From the NCBI GenBank assembly GCA_017549605.1, contig JAFYUH010000187.1:1-46144 (forward strand): 46,144 bases of DNA, in the 5' to 3' direction. This stretch comes from Bacteroidales bacterium (GTDB lineage Bacteria; Bacteroidota; Bacteroidia; Bacteroidales; F082). The notes beneath the pieces are model-generated. The model saw nothing but the letters and a program-made list of their open reading frames with translations, did no database searches and was not told where the DNA came from. Shown one piece after another: positions 34,441 to 41,963 of the stretch. The position numbers were made by a program, and so were the translations under genes. The number at the start of each line of letters is the position of its first letter. The stretch's first letter is position 1.

Positions 34441-34528
34441 GACACCAAGTCACCAAGTCACCAAGACACCGAGACTCCAAGTTCAGATCTTTCTTAGAGA
34501 CTCGGTGACTTGGCGTCTTAGTGACTTA
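34441..34528. repeat. Octamer array with inverted arm after hutH
   Basis: 8-bp words GACACCAA, GTCACCAA, GTCACCAA, GACACCGA, GACTCCAA fill 34441-34480. A second, complementary set (GACTCGGT, GACTTGGC, GTCTTAGT) follows near 34499-34522. The two sets can form a long imperfect hairpin that may end the hutH transcript. Confidence 0.8.
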
Positions 34529-34540
34529 AAATAAAGAAAC

Positions 34541-35038
34541 ATGGAATATCAAGAAGATTACAACATAGAACAAGAAGAACCTAAGAGACCTGAGATGCTG
34601 ACGGTCATATGTGTCTTGTCGTTCATCAATGCTGTTTATAATGGCATTTCCAACTTTGTCTCTTTTGCGTTTTATGATTCCTTTCAAAAGGTTTTCGCAC
34701 AGATGAGAAATGGCGAAGGCATGTTTGCCGATATGGCTGAACAGCTAGGCGACAACTGGGAGATGTTTGCACAGGCGTCATCTCTGGCGTTTTCTGTCGG
34801 TAGAGGATACTATTTCTTGGAGACATTATTATATGTGGCTTCATTCATAGGAGTCTTGATGATGTGGAGATTACAGAAGAAAGGCTTCCATGTCTACACC
34901 ATCGCTCAATGTTTGATGATCATCATGACATCAATATTCGTGACAAACAAGATCGGAGGATTCCCATTCGGTCCTATATTCTGGACAGCAGCGTTTGTGT
35001 TTATGTATGCCTCACATTATAAAAACGTAATGAAATAA
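34541..35038 (+). CDS. Four-helix membrane protein, unknown function
   Basis: 165 residues: an acidic N-terminus (EYQEDYNIEQEEPKRPEML) followed by about four transmembrane segments (LTVICVLSFINAVYNGISNFV, YYFLETLLYVASFIGVLMMW, YTIAQCLMIIMTSIFV, FGPIFWTAAFVFMYA). No family recognised. Its stop overlaps the next start (TAATG), so the two membrane proteins are coupled and followed at 18 bp by the kinase-like gene. Confidence 0.75.
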   Translation: MEYQEDYNIEQEEPKRPEMLTVICVLSFINAVYNGISNFVSFAFYDSFQKVFAQMRNGEGMFADMAEQLGDNWEMFAQASSLAFSVGRGYYFLETLLYVASFIGVLMMWRLQKKGFHVYTIAQCLMIIMTSIFVTNKIGGFPFGPIFWTAAFVFMYASHYKNVMK

Positions 35039-35499
35039 TGAGAACGAAGAAACAGGATATAACAGATATCTTCCTTAAGCGAAGGAAACTTACCTTGGGT
35101 ATGAAACTCGTTGGTACGTTTGCCTTTACGTATTATCTGTTATATTTCCTTCTTCTTACGATTTTCGGCATCTATTACAGAAACGTTTACGATCCGGCTT
35201 ATTCTGGCGAGACATTATTCCAGACCGTATTGACATCAGCGATATTATGGTTTATTGTTGGAGTCATAGTAGTGAGTCTGGTGCTCTTGTTCAGAAGACG
35301 ACGTTACGGCAAGTTCCTGTTTATGATCTTTACAGTGATACTTCTTATATATCAGTTTATTACGGCAGAGAATCATATATGGTCCATTTATTTCATTGAA
35401 CTTATGATGGTGCTCGTAATGGCACCTTTGAAAGTGTTTGTCACTATCAATAAGACTATCAACAAGAAGATGACAGACATAAGTCATGTAGAAGAATAA
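35038..35499 (+). CDS. Membrane protein, unknown function
   Basis: 153 residues with about four hydrophobic helices (LVGTFAFTYYLLYFLLLTIF, ILWFIVGVIVVSLVLLF, FLFMIFTVILLIYQFI, FIELMMVLVMAPLKVFV) and basic ends. It shares size and arrangement with the preceding protein and may work with it. No family recognised. Confidence 0.75.
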   Translation: MRTKKQDITDIFLKRRKLTLGMKLVGTFAFTYYLLYFLLLTIFGIYYRNVYDPAYSGETLFQTVLTSAILWFIVGVIVVSLVLLFRRRRYGKFLFMIFTVILLIYQFITAENHIWSIYFIELMMVLVMAPLKVFVTINKTINKKMTDISHVEE

Positions 35500-35517
35500 T
35501 TAAAAAACAAATAGAAG

Positions 35518-36252
35518 ATGATAAATATTACAATAGCTGGCGATCTTGGTAGCGGTAAGAGCACTGTCGCCAATCATTTGATAAACAATATTAATTACAG
35601 AATAGAATCAGCTGGATTGATATTCAGAAGATTGGCAGAGCAACACGGAATGACTGCTAAGGAATTTAACCAGTTCATTGAAAGCAATCCTAAGTACGAC
35701 AATATGGTTGACGACACCATCAAAGAGATGGGTGAGAAGGAGGAGAATATCATCTTCGATTCACGTCTCGCTTGGTATTTCGTTCCTAAGTCATTCAAGA
35801 TCTATATGTATGTGGATGTTGACACAGCTACAGAACGTATCTTCAACGACAGAGACCGTATCAGCGAGTCATATTCAGATATGGCTACAGCCAAGAAGGA
35901 AATTATCGAGAGAAGACAAAGCGAGGTGTTGAGATACAAGACATTCTATAATGTCGATATCAACAATTACAGCAATTACGATTTCATCATTGACACCAGC
36001 CATGCTGCTAAGGAAGAAGTCAATGAGTTGGTATTAGGCAGCTTCAGAGCATTCGAACAAGGCAAGGAATATAATAAGATATGGCTTTCACCAAAGAACC
36101 TTATCATGGAAAATGAAGTGGAAGATGCTTCAGAAGACATTGAAATAGAAAAGAGAGACAGCAAGTTCTATGTTGTCAAAGGCTTCGCTAAGGTGAGAGC
36201 AGCTTTGGAAGAAGGAAAGAGCTTGGTTGCTATTAAGAAGATGATTGAATAA
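35518..36252 (+). CDS. Cytidylate kinase-like P-loop protein
   Basis: 244 residues. The P-loop GDLGSGKST is at residues 8-16, followed by the CMP-kinase-like segments AGLIFRRLAEQHGMTAKEFNQF and IIFDSRLAWYFV, then a lid-type DRDRISESY. The last 70 residues are a charged extension (EVEDASEDIEIEKRDSKF, then YVVKGFAKVRAALEEGKSL) not typical of plain CMP kinase. Bacteroidota carry several such cytidylate kinase-like proteins whose substrates are uncertain. It ends the three-gene group and is followed by a terminator. Confidence 0.82.
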   Translation: MINITIAGDLGSGKSTVANHLINNINYRIESAGLIFRRLAEQHGMTAKEFNQFIESNPKYDNMVDDTIKEMGEKEENIIFDSRLAWYFVPKSFKIYMYVDVDTATERIFNDRDRISESYSDMATAKKEIIERRQSEVLRYKTFYNVDINNYSNYDFIIDTSHAAKEEVNELVLGSFRAFEQGKEYNKIWLSPKNLIMENEVEDASEDIEIEKRDSKFYVVKGFAKVRAALEEGKSLVAIKKMIE

Positions 36253-36294
36253 AATTCAGAATCTCAGAAATTCAAAACTTCAAAAAGTTAAATT

Positions 36295-36339
36295 AAAACC
36301 TCAGAACTTCAAAGTTATTTTGAGATTCTGAGGTTTTTT
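36295..36339 (+). terminator. Terminator after the kinase-like gene
   Basis: AAAACCTCAGAA (36295-36306) pairs perfectly with 36326-36337 (TTCTGAGGTTTT), ending in a T6 run. 8-bp words of the TTCAGAAT/CTCAGAAA type lie just upstream (36255-36290). Confidence 0.85.
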
Positions 36340-36367
36340 GTATGTGGAAGTTTATATTGTATTTAGA

Positions 36368-37024
36368 TCATACATTTTTTAAAATCTCTGGATGTAATTC
36401 TAAATACATATCGCGTAGTGGGATGCTTAAAATAAAGCATACATTCATTAAACTGAGATTATATGTTATGTCACGGCCGTTTTTATCTTTCACTTTATAT
36501 TCAGGTGAGTTGTAAATGAAATTTTTGATTCCATCGAACTTTTCGCTATTGCAGAAATTGACAAAAACTATAAGAGCTGAATTTTCAACATCCAATGCTG
36601 TCCTTGGTCGTTCTTCATCTAATCTTGAGATAAGTTGTTCTTTATTTTCGTTGATAAAATTGATACCATTTATTTCCTTTAAAATTTGATTGCCAAAATC
36701 AGTGAGTTTTGTAGGACTATTTTTTAACCCTACTAGATCTATATCCTCATTGTATTTTGTGGATAAAAATGATTTTATTGATGATACATCTCTTGTAAGA
36801 TTTTTGATGTTCATATCAACATCGGAGAATCTTTTGTCAACATCAGTGAAACGTTTGTCAATATCATCGAATTTTTTATCAATCTTTTCAAAGTATTTTT
36901 CATGCCTTTTAAGAGAAGCGTTTATGCTTTTTATACAATGTTTAATGCTATTAAACGTGATTTCATGTTGTCGTATGAGATCTTTGATTGATATGCAGTC
37001 GGCATGAGCAACCTTTTTTTTCAA
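36368..37024 (-). CDS. C-terminal part of a frameshifted coiled-coil membrane protein
   Basis: Read from TTG at 37024 this gives 218 residues. The first residues (KKKVAHADCISIKD) continue the 31-residue repeat of the upstream frame, so this is almost certainly the rest of the gene starting at 37433 and not an independent gene. A heptad-rich coiled coil follows (FEKIDKKFDDIDKRFTDVDKRF, VDMNIKNLTRDVSSIKSFL). The last 115 residues form an unrecognised globular domain (VGLKNSPTKLTDFGNQIL, RPRTALDVENSALIVFVNF, IPLRDMYLELHPEI). The two frames are offset by one base at an A8 tract (37014-37021). Confidence 0.65.
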   Translation of the reverse strand: MKKKVAHADCISIKDLIRQHEITFNSIKHCIKSINASLKRHEKYFEKIDKKFDDIDKRFTDVDKRFSDVDMNIKNLTRDVSSIKSFLSTKYNEDIDLVGLKNSPTKLTDFGNQILKEINGINFINENKEQLISRLDEERPRTALDVENSALIVFVNFCNSEKFDGIKNFIYNSPEYKVKDKNGRDITYNLSLMNVCFILSIPLRDMYLELHPEILKNV

Positions 37025-37433
37025 TTTGTTCTACGCGCTGAGGGAGACGTTCTTCTTTGATTTCCTTAATGATGTTATTGTTGATTTCACAGTCGGCATG
37101 AGCAACCTTCTTCTCAATTTGTTCTACGCGCTGAGGGAGACGTTCTTCTTTGATTTCCTTAATGATGTTATTGTTGATTTCACAGTCGGCATGAGCAACC
37201 TTCTTCTCAATTTGTTCTATTCGTTGAGGGAGACGTTCTTCTTTGATTTTCTCAATATTTTCTTTATGAACTTTACAGTCAGCATTAGAAGTCTTCTTCT
37301 CGATTTCTTCCATGCGATGAGAAACTTTACCTAAATTAAATGCTTTGTAAAGCATAAACCAAACTCCACCGAGAATTGTCGCAATGCTTCCGACAATAAT
37401 TCCTAACAACTCTATATTGTATTCCATATGCAT
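36963..37433 (-). CDS. N-terminal part of a frameshifted coiled-coil membrane protein with 31-residue repeats
   Basis: 156 residues as read. A transmembrane helix is near residues 8-32 (LLGIIVGSIATILGGVWFMLY), then a charged coiled coil with a 31-residue unit (IEQIEKKVAHADC, then EINNNIIKEIKEERLPQRV) repeated nearly perfectly. In the last unit an extra A in the coding-strand A8 tract turns the normal IEKKVAHAD into IEKKGCSCRLH and a stop. Removing one A would join it to the downstream frame for a protein of about 350 residues. The start is ATG 37433 or 37427. A TATCTTTG box lies right upstream, adjoining the transposon. Confidence 0.65.
   Translation of the reverse strand: MHMEYNIELLGIIVGSIATILGGVWFMLYKAFNLGKVSHRMEEIEKKTSNADCKVHKENIEKIKEERLPQRIEQIEKKVAHADCEINNNIIKEIKEERLPQRVEQIEKKVAHADCEINNNIIKEIKEERLPQRVEQIEKKGCSCRLHINQRSHTTT
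37022..37300. repeat. Three 93-bp tandem repeats in the coiled-coil gene
   Basis: Units start at 37022, 37115 and 37208, exactly 93 bp apart. The first two are essentially identical in DNA; the third has drifted. The sequence at 36990-37021 is the diverged edge copy that carries the T8/A8 tract. Confidence 0.93.
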
Positions 37434-37464
37434 TAAAGTTTCTGGTTAACGTTGCAAAGATATA

Positions 37465-37490
37465 GGTGACTTTATACGACAATACCCTAA
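37465..37490 (+). repeat. Left terminal inverted repeat (26 bp)
   Basis: Starts GGTGACTTTATACGAC and ends CCCTAA; exact reverse complement of 43570-43595. Preceded by the target duplication AAGATATA. Confidence 0.97.
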
Positions 37491-37592
37491 TTTTACATCA
37501 TACAATTAGTCACATATAGTTATACATTTATAATTTCTACAAAGAACTTTTTTTACCAAAGTTAATAATACCAATCAAATAGCGATTGGCTT

Positions 37593-38522
37593 ATGAAAGA
37601 AATTAACTTTGGACAATTTAACACGCTCTACGATTTCTGTTCGGCATTCCCAAACGAAAAGACATGTATTGATTACCTTGAAAAGTTATTATGGCCAAAT
37701 GGAGTCGTATCGCCATACGATAAAAACTCTAAAGTATATCGTAGAGGTGACGGATTGTATCGTTGTAAAAATACTGGTAAAAACTTCAATGTTCGTATAG
37801 GAACTATTTTTGAGAGTACAAAACTTCCTTTACGCAAATGGTTTCTTGCTATCTATTTCATTGGTAATTATAAGAAAGGAATATCGGCGACCCAGCTATC
37901 AAAAGATATTGACGTAACACTAAAAACCGCTTGGTTTCTTTTGCAAAAGGTTCGTAGAACATTCCACGATAATATACATAGTATTAAACTTCATGGTGAA
38001 GTTGAACTAGATGAGACTTTTGTTGGCGGGAAGAATAAGAATCGCCATGCTAACAAGAAAGTTAAGAATAGTCAAGGAAGAAGTTTTAAGGATAAGGTTC
38101 CTGTTATGGGCATGATGGAACGTAACGGAAATGTGGTTTGTAAGGTCGTTAAAGATACTTCTGTTAAATCCCTAACGGCACCTATATTAAGAACTGTAAA
38201 ATTATCTGCAACGCTTTATACTGATGAGTGGTGCGGTTATGATAAAGTTCGTAGATTCTATCATACAGAAATGGTTGACCACGGCAAAGGTATGTACGTG
38301 AACGGCAATGCTTATACTAATAGCATTGAGGGATTTTGGGGTAATTACTGCAAACGTCCAATCAATTGTACATACAATCACCTCAGCCGTAAATATATGC
38401 AAGGATACTTTGACGAGTTTTGTTTCCGCTATAACTTCCGCAAAGTTAGTAATTTGGAAAGGTTTAAGAAAATGATAACAAATGTTAAGATTCGTGTAAC
38501 CCAAATACAAATTGCTGCATGA
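37593..38522 (+). CDS. IS1595-family (ISXO2-like) transposase
   Basis: A 309-residue DDE transposase. The N-terminal part has a degenerate zinc-finger-like region (KVYRRGDGLYRCKNTGKNF), then FESTKLPLRKWFLAIYF typical of the family. The ISXO2 catalytic domain has ELDETFVGGKNKNRHANKK (first Asp), LYTDEWCGYDKV (second Asp) and YTNSIEGFWGNYCKR, where IS1595 members carry the HxxxN/E region. It starts 103 bp inside the left inverted repeat; a CCAATC/GATTGG hairpin (37571-37589) lies just before the ATG and may limit translation. Its stop overlaps the next ORF by 4 bp. Confidence 0.95.
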   Translation: MKEINFGQFNTLYDFCSAFPNEKTCIDYLEKLLWPNGVVSPYDKNSKVYRRGDGLYRCKNTGKNFNVRIGTIFESTKLPLRKWFLAIYFIGNYKKGISATQLSKDIDVTLKTAWFLLQKVRRTFHDNIHSIKLHGEVELDETFVGGKNKNRHANKKVKNSQGRSFKDKVPVMGMMERNGNVVCKVVKDTSVKSLTAPILRTVKLSATLYTDEWCGYDKVRRFYHTEMVDHGKGMYVNGNAYTNSIEGFWGNYCKRPINCTYNHLSRKYMQGYFDEFCFRYNFRKVSNLERFKKMITNVKIRVTQIQIAA

Positions 38523-38665
38523 TGAATGTAAAAAAGAAAGACAGAAACTATATACCAGTCCTTGATCAACCGATAGAAAAATTAAAAGAGATTGGTAAAC
38601 CAGTTAATTTTAACGCTTTAATGAAACAAGTCTTATCATATAAAATTATGAAAAAGAAAGAGTAA
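38519..38665 (+). CDS. 48-residue ORF coupled to the transposase
   Basis: ATG at 38519 overlaps the transposase TGA (ATGA). The peptide starts MMNVKKKDRNYIPVLDQP, continues with LKEIGKPVNFNALMKQVL and ends KKKE; it is very basic with no membrane segment. The overlap suggests coupled translation and a transposition-related role (accessory or DNA-binding), but no family is recognised. The stop TAA lies inside the following bidirectional terminator. Confidence 0.6.
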   Translation: MMNVKKKDRNYIPVLDQPIEKLKEIGKPVNFNALMKQVLSYKIMKKKE

Positions 38666-38682
38666 TCTCCAAAGATTACTCT
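38659..38682. terminator. Bidirectional terminator between the 48-residue ORF and the protease gene
   Basis: AGAGTAATCT (38659-38668), loop CCAA, AGATTACTCT (38673-38682). T-rich sequence follows on both strands (ATTTTCC on plus, TTCTTTTTC on minus). Stop codons of both convergent genes fall in or at its edge. Confidence 0.8.
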
Positions 38683-39241
38683 ATTTTCCACAACAATGTT
38701 TATACTTTTTACCACTGCCACAAGGACATAAGTTATTTCTCCCTACTTTTTTAGGTACAACAATAGGTTTAGATGAAGGTGTGTTTTCTATATAATCAAT
38801 TGTTTCAAGCGATGGTGCTCGAAATGAAAAGGTTGTTTTACCATTTACATTTGTAATAGAAAAATCTCCCTTACAAATAACATCCATACCTATTAAAACA
38901 TCAAGATTACCTAAATCACTACTTGTAACCATTAAAGACGGGAATCCGACACCACATGGTAACAAAATATTTATCAAATACATTTTTGTAGGTACAACTC
39001 CTGCTGCCGTATGATTTATTCCTTGTCCAACAGGTATTAAACCTAAATCATTTACCACCCTTTGAGATATAGATGATTTTGTTGCTCCTGTATCCCAAAG
39101 AGCTTTGTATTTTAAAACTTTTGGATGCTCTTTCCCTTTTTGTAATTCTTCAGCACTAATAGCTTCACTTACACCACATTCCAAATAAAGAGAATCGGCT
39201 AAAGTATCAAATTTGATAGTAAATGCGCGACTATTATTCAT
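38681..39241 (-). CDS. Retropepsin-like aspartyl protease with C-terminal SEC-C motif
   Basis: 186 residues. The aspartyl protease active site is [13 protein letters not shown] with D50-T51-G52, and VLIGMDVI near 114-121 is the second conserved strand of the pepsin-like clan AA fold; one such domain would act as a dimer. The C-terminus [18 protein letters not shown] is a SEC-C zinc motif (Cys172, 174, 183, 184), which usually targets proteins to nucleic acid or ribosome/SecA-type partners. The combination in one small protein is uncommon. It is coupled to the DUF5678-like gene by an 8-bp overlap, suggesting a pair. Confidence 0.85.
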   Translation of the reverse strand: MNNSRAFTIKFDTLADSLYLECGVSEAISAEELQKGKEHPKVLKYKALWDTGATKSSISQRVVNDLGLIPVGQGINHTAAGVVPTKMYLINILLPCGVGFPSLMVTSSDLGNLDVLIGMDVICKGDFSITNVNGKTTFSFRAPSLETIDYIENTPSSKPIVVPKKVGRNNLCPCGSGKKYKHCCGK

Positions 39242-39479
39242 AAACCATTCTAACTCTTGAAGTATATGTAGCTTCGTAACCTTTCTCGTTTTCTGTACAT
39301 TTTTGTATTAGAAAATTTCCTAATCCATATTTATCTTTTGAAGCAAAATAAGCTTGTTCTTCGTTATCATAATCTCCTACAACATTTTGATTAACAATAA
39401 CAAGGACTCTATTATTATACTTTTTAACCAATTCTTTTTGATTATCAATATAATATTTATACTCTTTATTTATGTCCAT
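39234..39479 (-). CDS. DUF5678-like small protein, partner of the protease
   Basis: About 81 residues from ATG 39479 (an upstream in-frame ATG at 39506 is less likely). The sequence [29 protein letters not shown], then [23 protein letters not shown], resembles the DUF5678 family, short proteins often found next to clan AA proteases. It overlaps the protease start by 8 bp. It may be a substrate, inhibitor or antitoxin-like partner; nothing in the sequence decides this. Confidence 0.65.
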   Translation of the reverse strand: MDINKEYKYYIDNQKELVKKYNNRVLVIVNQNVVGDYDNEEQAYFASKDKYGLGNFLIQKCTENEKGYEATYTSRVRMVYE

Positions 39480-39684
39480 CGTACAACTAATTATTATAAT
39501 CTGCAAATATATATACTTTTATTCAATCTAACAAATATAATGTTTATATTTAACAAGTTATTACATTAAATGAATGTTTTCTAAATTTTATTTTGTGTTA
39601 TATGTTTTTATAATAATTGTAGATCATCTAAAAAAATAGTGAGAGCTATCCGTGAAGACGTTCTCATTACTTTTTTAATAATTT

Positions 39685-39879
39685 TTAGTTATTCTTTTTA
39701 TCTTTGTTTTTACGTTCTATTTCTTTAGAACGAAGAAATGCTATAAAAGGTGTAAAAACTATTGCAAAACCAACATAATACAATATAGGCAACTTTATTC
39801 CTTGTAAGTCTGTAACAACATATATTCCTAATGTGCTTATTATCGCCCAAATAAATCCGTATAATAAATATTTACTCAT
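39685..39879 (-). CDS. Small membrane protein (64 residues)
   Basis: Two transmembrane segments (LLYGFIWAIISTLGIYVV and ILYYVGFAIVFTPFIAFL) and a lysine-rich tail RSKEIERKNKDKKNN. No family recognised. It follows the next membrane protein gene by 8 bp on the minus strand, so the two are probably co-transcribed. Confidence 0.6.
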   Translation of the reverse strand: MSKYLLYGFIWAIISTLGIYVVTDLQGIKLPILYYVGFAIVFTPFIAFLRSKEIERKNKDKKNN

Positions 39880-39887
39880 AACTATTC

Positions 39888-40244
39888 TTATAAACTAAAG
39901 TGAAAATCCCAAAACATTTGATTGTAACGAGCGTTAGCCATTTCATAACCATACCATATCTGAAGTGCAAAAACAATCAAACCTATGACAAGAATGACCC
40001 AACCTAATACATCATTCTCTACAACTTCTTCATCAGGACGATTAGTTATAGGATGTGCAATAACTTCTTTCTTGAGATGTCCAGAAACAGCTAATATCAG
40101 AATACCAAATAATCCAATAAACCAACAATTGATAAACCATAACCAATCCTTTCGGTTTCGCTTCTTTGCCATACTACAACCTGCTATGGCAAATAGAATC
40201 GGAAATATAATTCCAATCAAAAACGTAATTAAACTTGTATTCAT
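39888..40244 (-). CDS. Membrane protein (about 118 residues)
   Basis: From ATG 40244: MNTSLITFLIGIIFPILFAI, then CSMAKKRNRKDWLWFINCW, a second helix FIGLFGILILAVSGHL, and a third VLGWVILVIGLIVFALQIWY. The CysxMxKKxxR...WxWFINCWFxG layout is typical of small superinfection or phospholipase-D-nuclease-like N-terminal membrane modules, but the match is weak. The roughly 150-nt self-complementary segment at 40311-40463 would be its 5' leader. Confidence 0.65.
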   Translation of the reverse strand: MNTSLITFLIGIIFPILFAIAGCSMAKKRNRKDWLWFINCWFIGLFGILILAVSGHLKKEVIAHPITNRPDEEVVENDVLGWVILVIGLIVFALQIWYGYEMANARYNQMFWDFHFSL

Positions 40245-40785
40245 AATGGCGAATTTTACAGGTTTCTCCGTAGGCAGACAATGGGAGAAGTTTAACAATG
40301 TTTATTAAAAAGAAAGTGGACTGCCGTCCTGCCACCTTGTAGGTATCGCCAAACACCTGAATACACGCACGGACAAGCAGTCCACGTATATTCAAGTGAA
40401 CTACTCCGTACCCCGTGTATTCTTTGTTTAATTTGGCGATTTCACAAGAAAGAGGCACTTTCTATATTATTTCAAACTTTGTCCCGAAAGACAATGCAAA
40501 TATAAAAAGAAAATGTACAACTCTACTTCTATAAGCAAAATTATATATTTTAAAGAACAGCTATTAGTAATTATTAAATTTATTTGTAAAAAATAGGACG
40601 AAATTAGCTTGCCTTGCCTTATTTTTTTACGAGGAAATTTATAGTTAATTTTATGGTTTAGAAAGTAATAAGTATGATGGTTTGCTTTAAAGTGAAATAA
40701 ATAGTGGAGATGATAGTTGTTTTTGAAAAATAAATATTATTTTTGCAAGACTAAAGTGGTTTTTAGAGTAAGATGTGATAGATGT
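40245..40785. other. 541-bp gap inside the transposon
   Basis: Apart from the candidate RNA at 40311-40463 I see no gene. 40265-40293 contains TTTCTCC...GGGAGAAG, a small extra hairpin between the RNA and the membrane protein start. 40470-40785 is AT-rich with no feature that I can support. Confidence 0.55.
40311..40463 (-). ncRNA. Candidate structured RNA or leader element
   Basis: Nested perfect stems are visible: 40311-40318 with 40456-40463 (8 bp), 40336-40340 plus 40345-40352 with 40444-40448 plus 40433-40440 (5 + 8 bp), 40359-40367 with 40414-40422 (9 bp) and 40369-40373 with 40405-40409 (5 bp). In addition 40316-40324 pairs perfectly with 40377-40385 (9 bp) plus GTCC/GGAC (40326-40329, 40371-40374), which would be a pseudoknot or an alternative fold. 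On the minus strand the outer arm runs into CTTTTTAATAA, and the next gene starts at 40244. The segment is more GC-rich than its surroundings. An open frame also crosses it on the minus strand but shows no protein family. Confidence 0.5.
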
Positions 40786-41268
40786 ATGGAATTAGGTTTA
40801 ATAAGTAAATGCTTGAATTGGGTTAGTAACAAAATGAGCAAAATAAAGTACACAATAAAGAATATTGTATATATATTATTGTGGGCTATAGTTTCTTTGG
40901 TTTCTTCGTTCAATCAAATAATTCCATCTATTAAGGATTTATGTAAGGGTGATTTTTCTTGTATAATTGATGGAGATTTTTATACAGAAGTTATTGCCCC
41001 ATTATTGATTTGGATTATAGCATTCTTTATAGATTATTTATACCAATTGTGGACTATTGGAAATAATGAAAGAATGAATGAGTTTTGGGTTAAATTGTCA
41101 AATTTTGTGATTTGCATGGTATTTGTGGTATTGGTGATTAGTTTCTTCAATCACAGCACTGTTATGCAACAAACAATAAGTGTTATATGTTTGTTTGTAA
41201 GTATGATATTATTGAAAATATCAGCTTTGTATGTTGTTAGTCCTTCTTATGAGGTGGAAAAAAGATAG
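40786..41268 (+). CDS. Membrane protein of unknown function (about 160 residues)
   Basis: Four transmembrane helices: IVYILLWAIVSLVSSF, VIAPLLIWIIAFFIDYLY, FVICMVFVVLVISFF and ISVICLFVSMILLKISALYVV, with a loop containing IIPSIKDLCKGDFSCIIDGDFYT. No family recognised. I chose ATG 40786; ATG 40834 is also possible and the in-frame TTG at 40717 less likely. It is 8 bp before the next gene, suggesting an operon. Confidence 0.65.
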   Translation: MELGLISKCLNWVSNKMSKIKYTIKNIVYILLWAIVSLVSSFNQIIPSIKDLCKGDFSCIIDGDFYTEVIAPLLIWIIAFFIDYLYQLWTIGNNERMNEFWVKLSNFVICMVFVVLVISFFNHSTVMQQTISVICLFVSMILLKISALYVVSPSYEVEKR

Positions 41269-41276
41269 GAATAGAA

Positions 41277-41963
41277 ATGGGATTTATGAATATAATTATC
41301 ATTACATTGGCTGTTTGTGCCTATATAGCTTTAAGGATTGTTGCAAAAAAAATGACAGTAAAACGTAAAATCGTATATGCCGGGCATCCTTCTTCTGGTG
41401 ATATCCCTAATATTGATATATCACCACTCCCTCAAAATGACCCCAAATATACGATAGGGAATGATGTCGTAAATATGTATGGATTAGAACAAATGGTGGT
41501 TAAAGGGAAATCTCTTGAACATTTTGGTATTAAAGATGGTGCAATTGTGTTTGTACGTAAACTCAATCCAGATGAAGAGTTGAATAAATTGATTGGACGA
41601 TTTATTGTTTTTAAGATAGACAACGAGCGTACTCTTCGGGAATATCCATTAAAGAATATAATCGTTGCAGAAGATGGACTTAAATTAAGAAAAGTCGTAA
41701 AACTCCTATCTATAGAAGAGGCAAATGTCGAATCACAAATAAAGAATTTTTTATTGGAGAATGATAATGAATTTGTAAAAAAGACTGATGAAGAAAGAGA
41801 AAAAGAATATGAAAGATATATAAAGAAATATAGATTCGCTTCAGATTATTATAAAAATACCACAATAATTATGTCTATTACTTATAGGAATGGTTTGTGT
41901 AAAGATTATTCATTCCATTCTCCAGAGTGGTTGTATGGTGTGGTAGAATATAATACTAAATAA
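41277..41963 (+). CDS. Membrane-anchored protein with S24/S26-like fold
   Basis: 228 residues. One N-terminal transmembrane helix (IIIITLAVCAYIALRIV) is followed by a soluble domain. VVKGKSLEHFGIKDGAIVFVRKL resembles the LexA/signal-peptidase fold segment (GxSM...xxGDxVxVxK), with Ser79 at the catalytic position. I cannot place the catalytic Lys securely, so activity is doubtful. The last 80 residues are charged and unassigned. The paired membrane gene before it may be its partner. Confidence 0.55.
   Translation: MGFMNIIIITLAVCAYIALRIVAKKMTVKRKIVYAGHPSSGDIPNIDISPLPQNDPKYTIGNDVVNMYGLEQMVVKGKSLEHFGIKDGAIVFVRKLNPDEELNKLIGRFIVFKIDNERTLREYPLKNIIVAEDGLKLRKVVKLLSIEEANVESQIKNFLLENDNEFVKKTDEEREKEYERYIKKYRFASDYYKNTTIIMSITYRNGLCKDYSFHSPEWLYGVVEYNTK

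Noticed and set aside
37022-37300. CRISPR array
   Set aside because: The 93-bp units are in-frame coding repeats with no spacers. The heptamer arrays also lack spacers.
40174-40458. 94-residue minus-strand frame across the candidate RNA
   Set aside because: No recognisable family; the base pairing is a stronger signal. Kept as a possible refuting test for the RNA.
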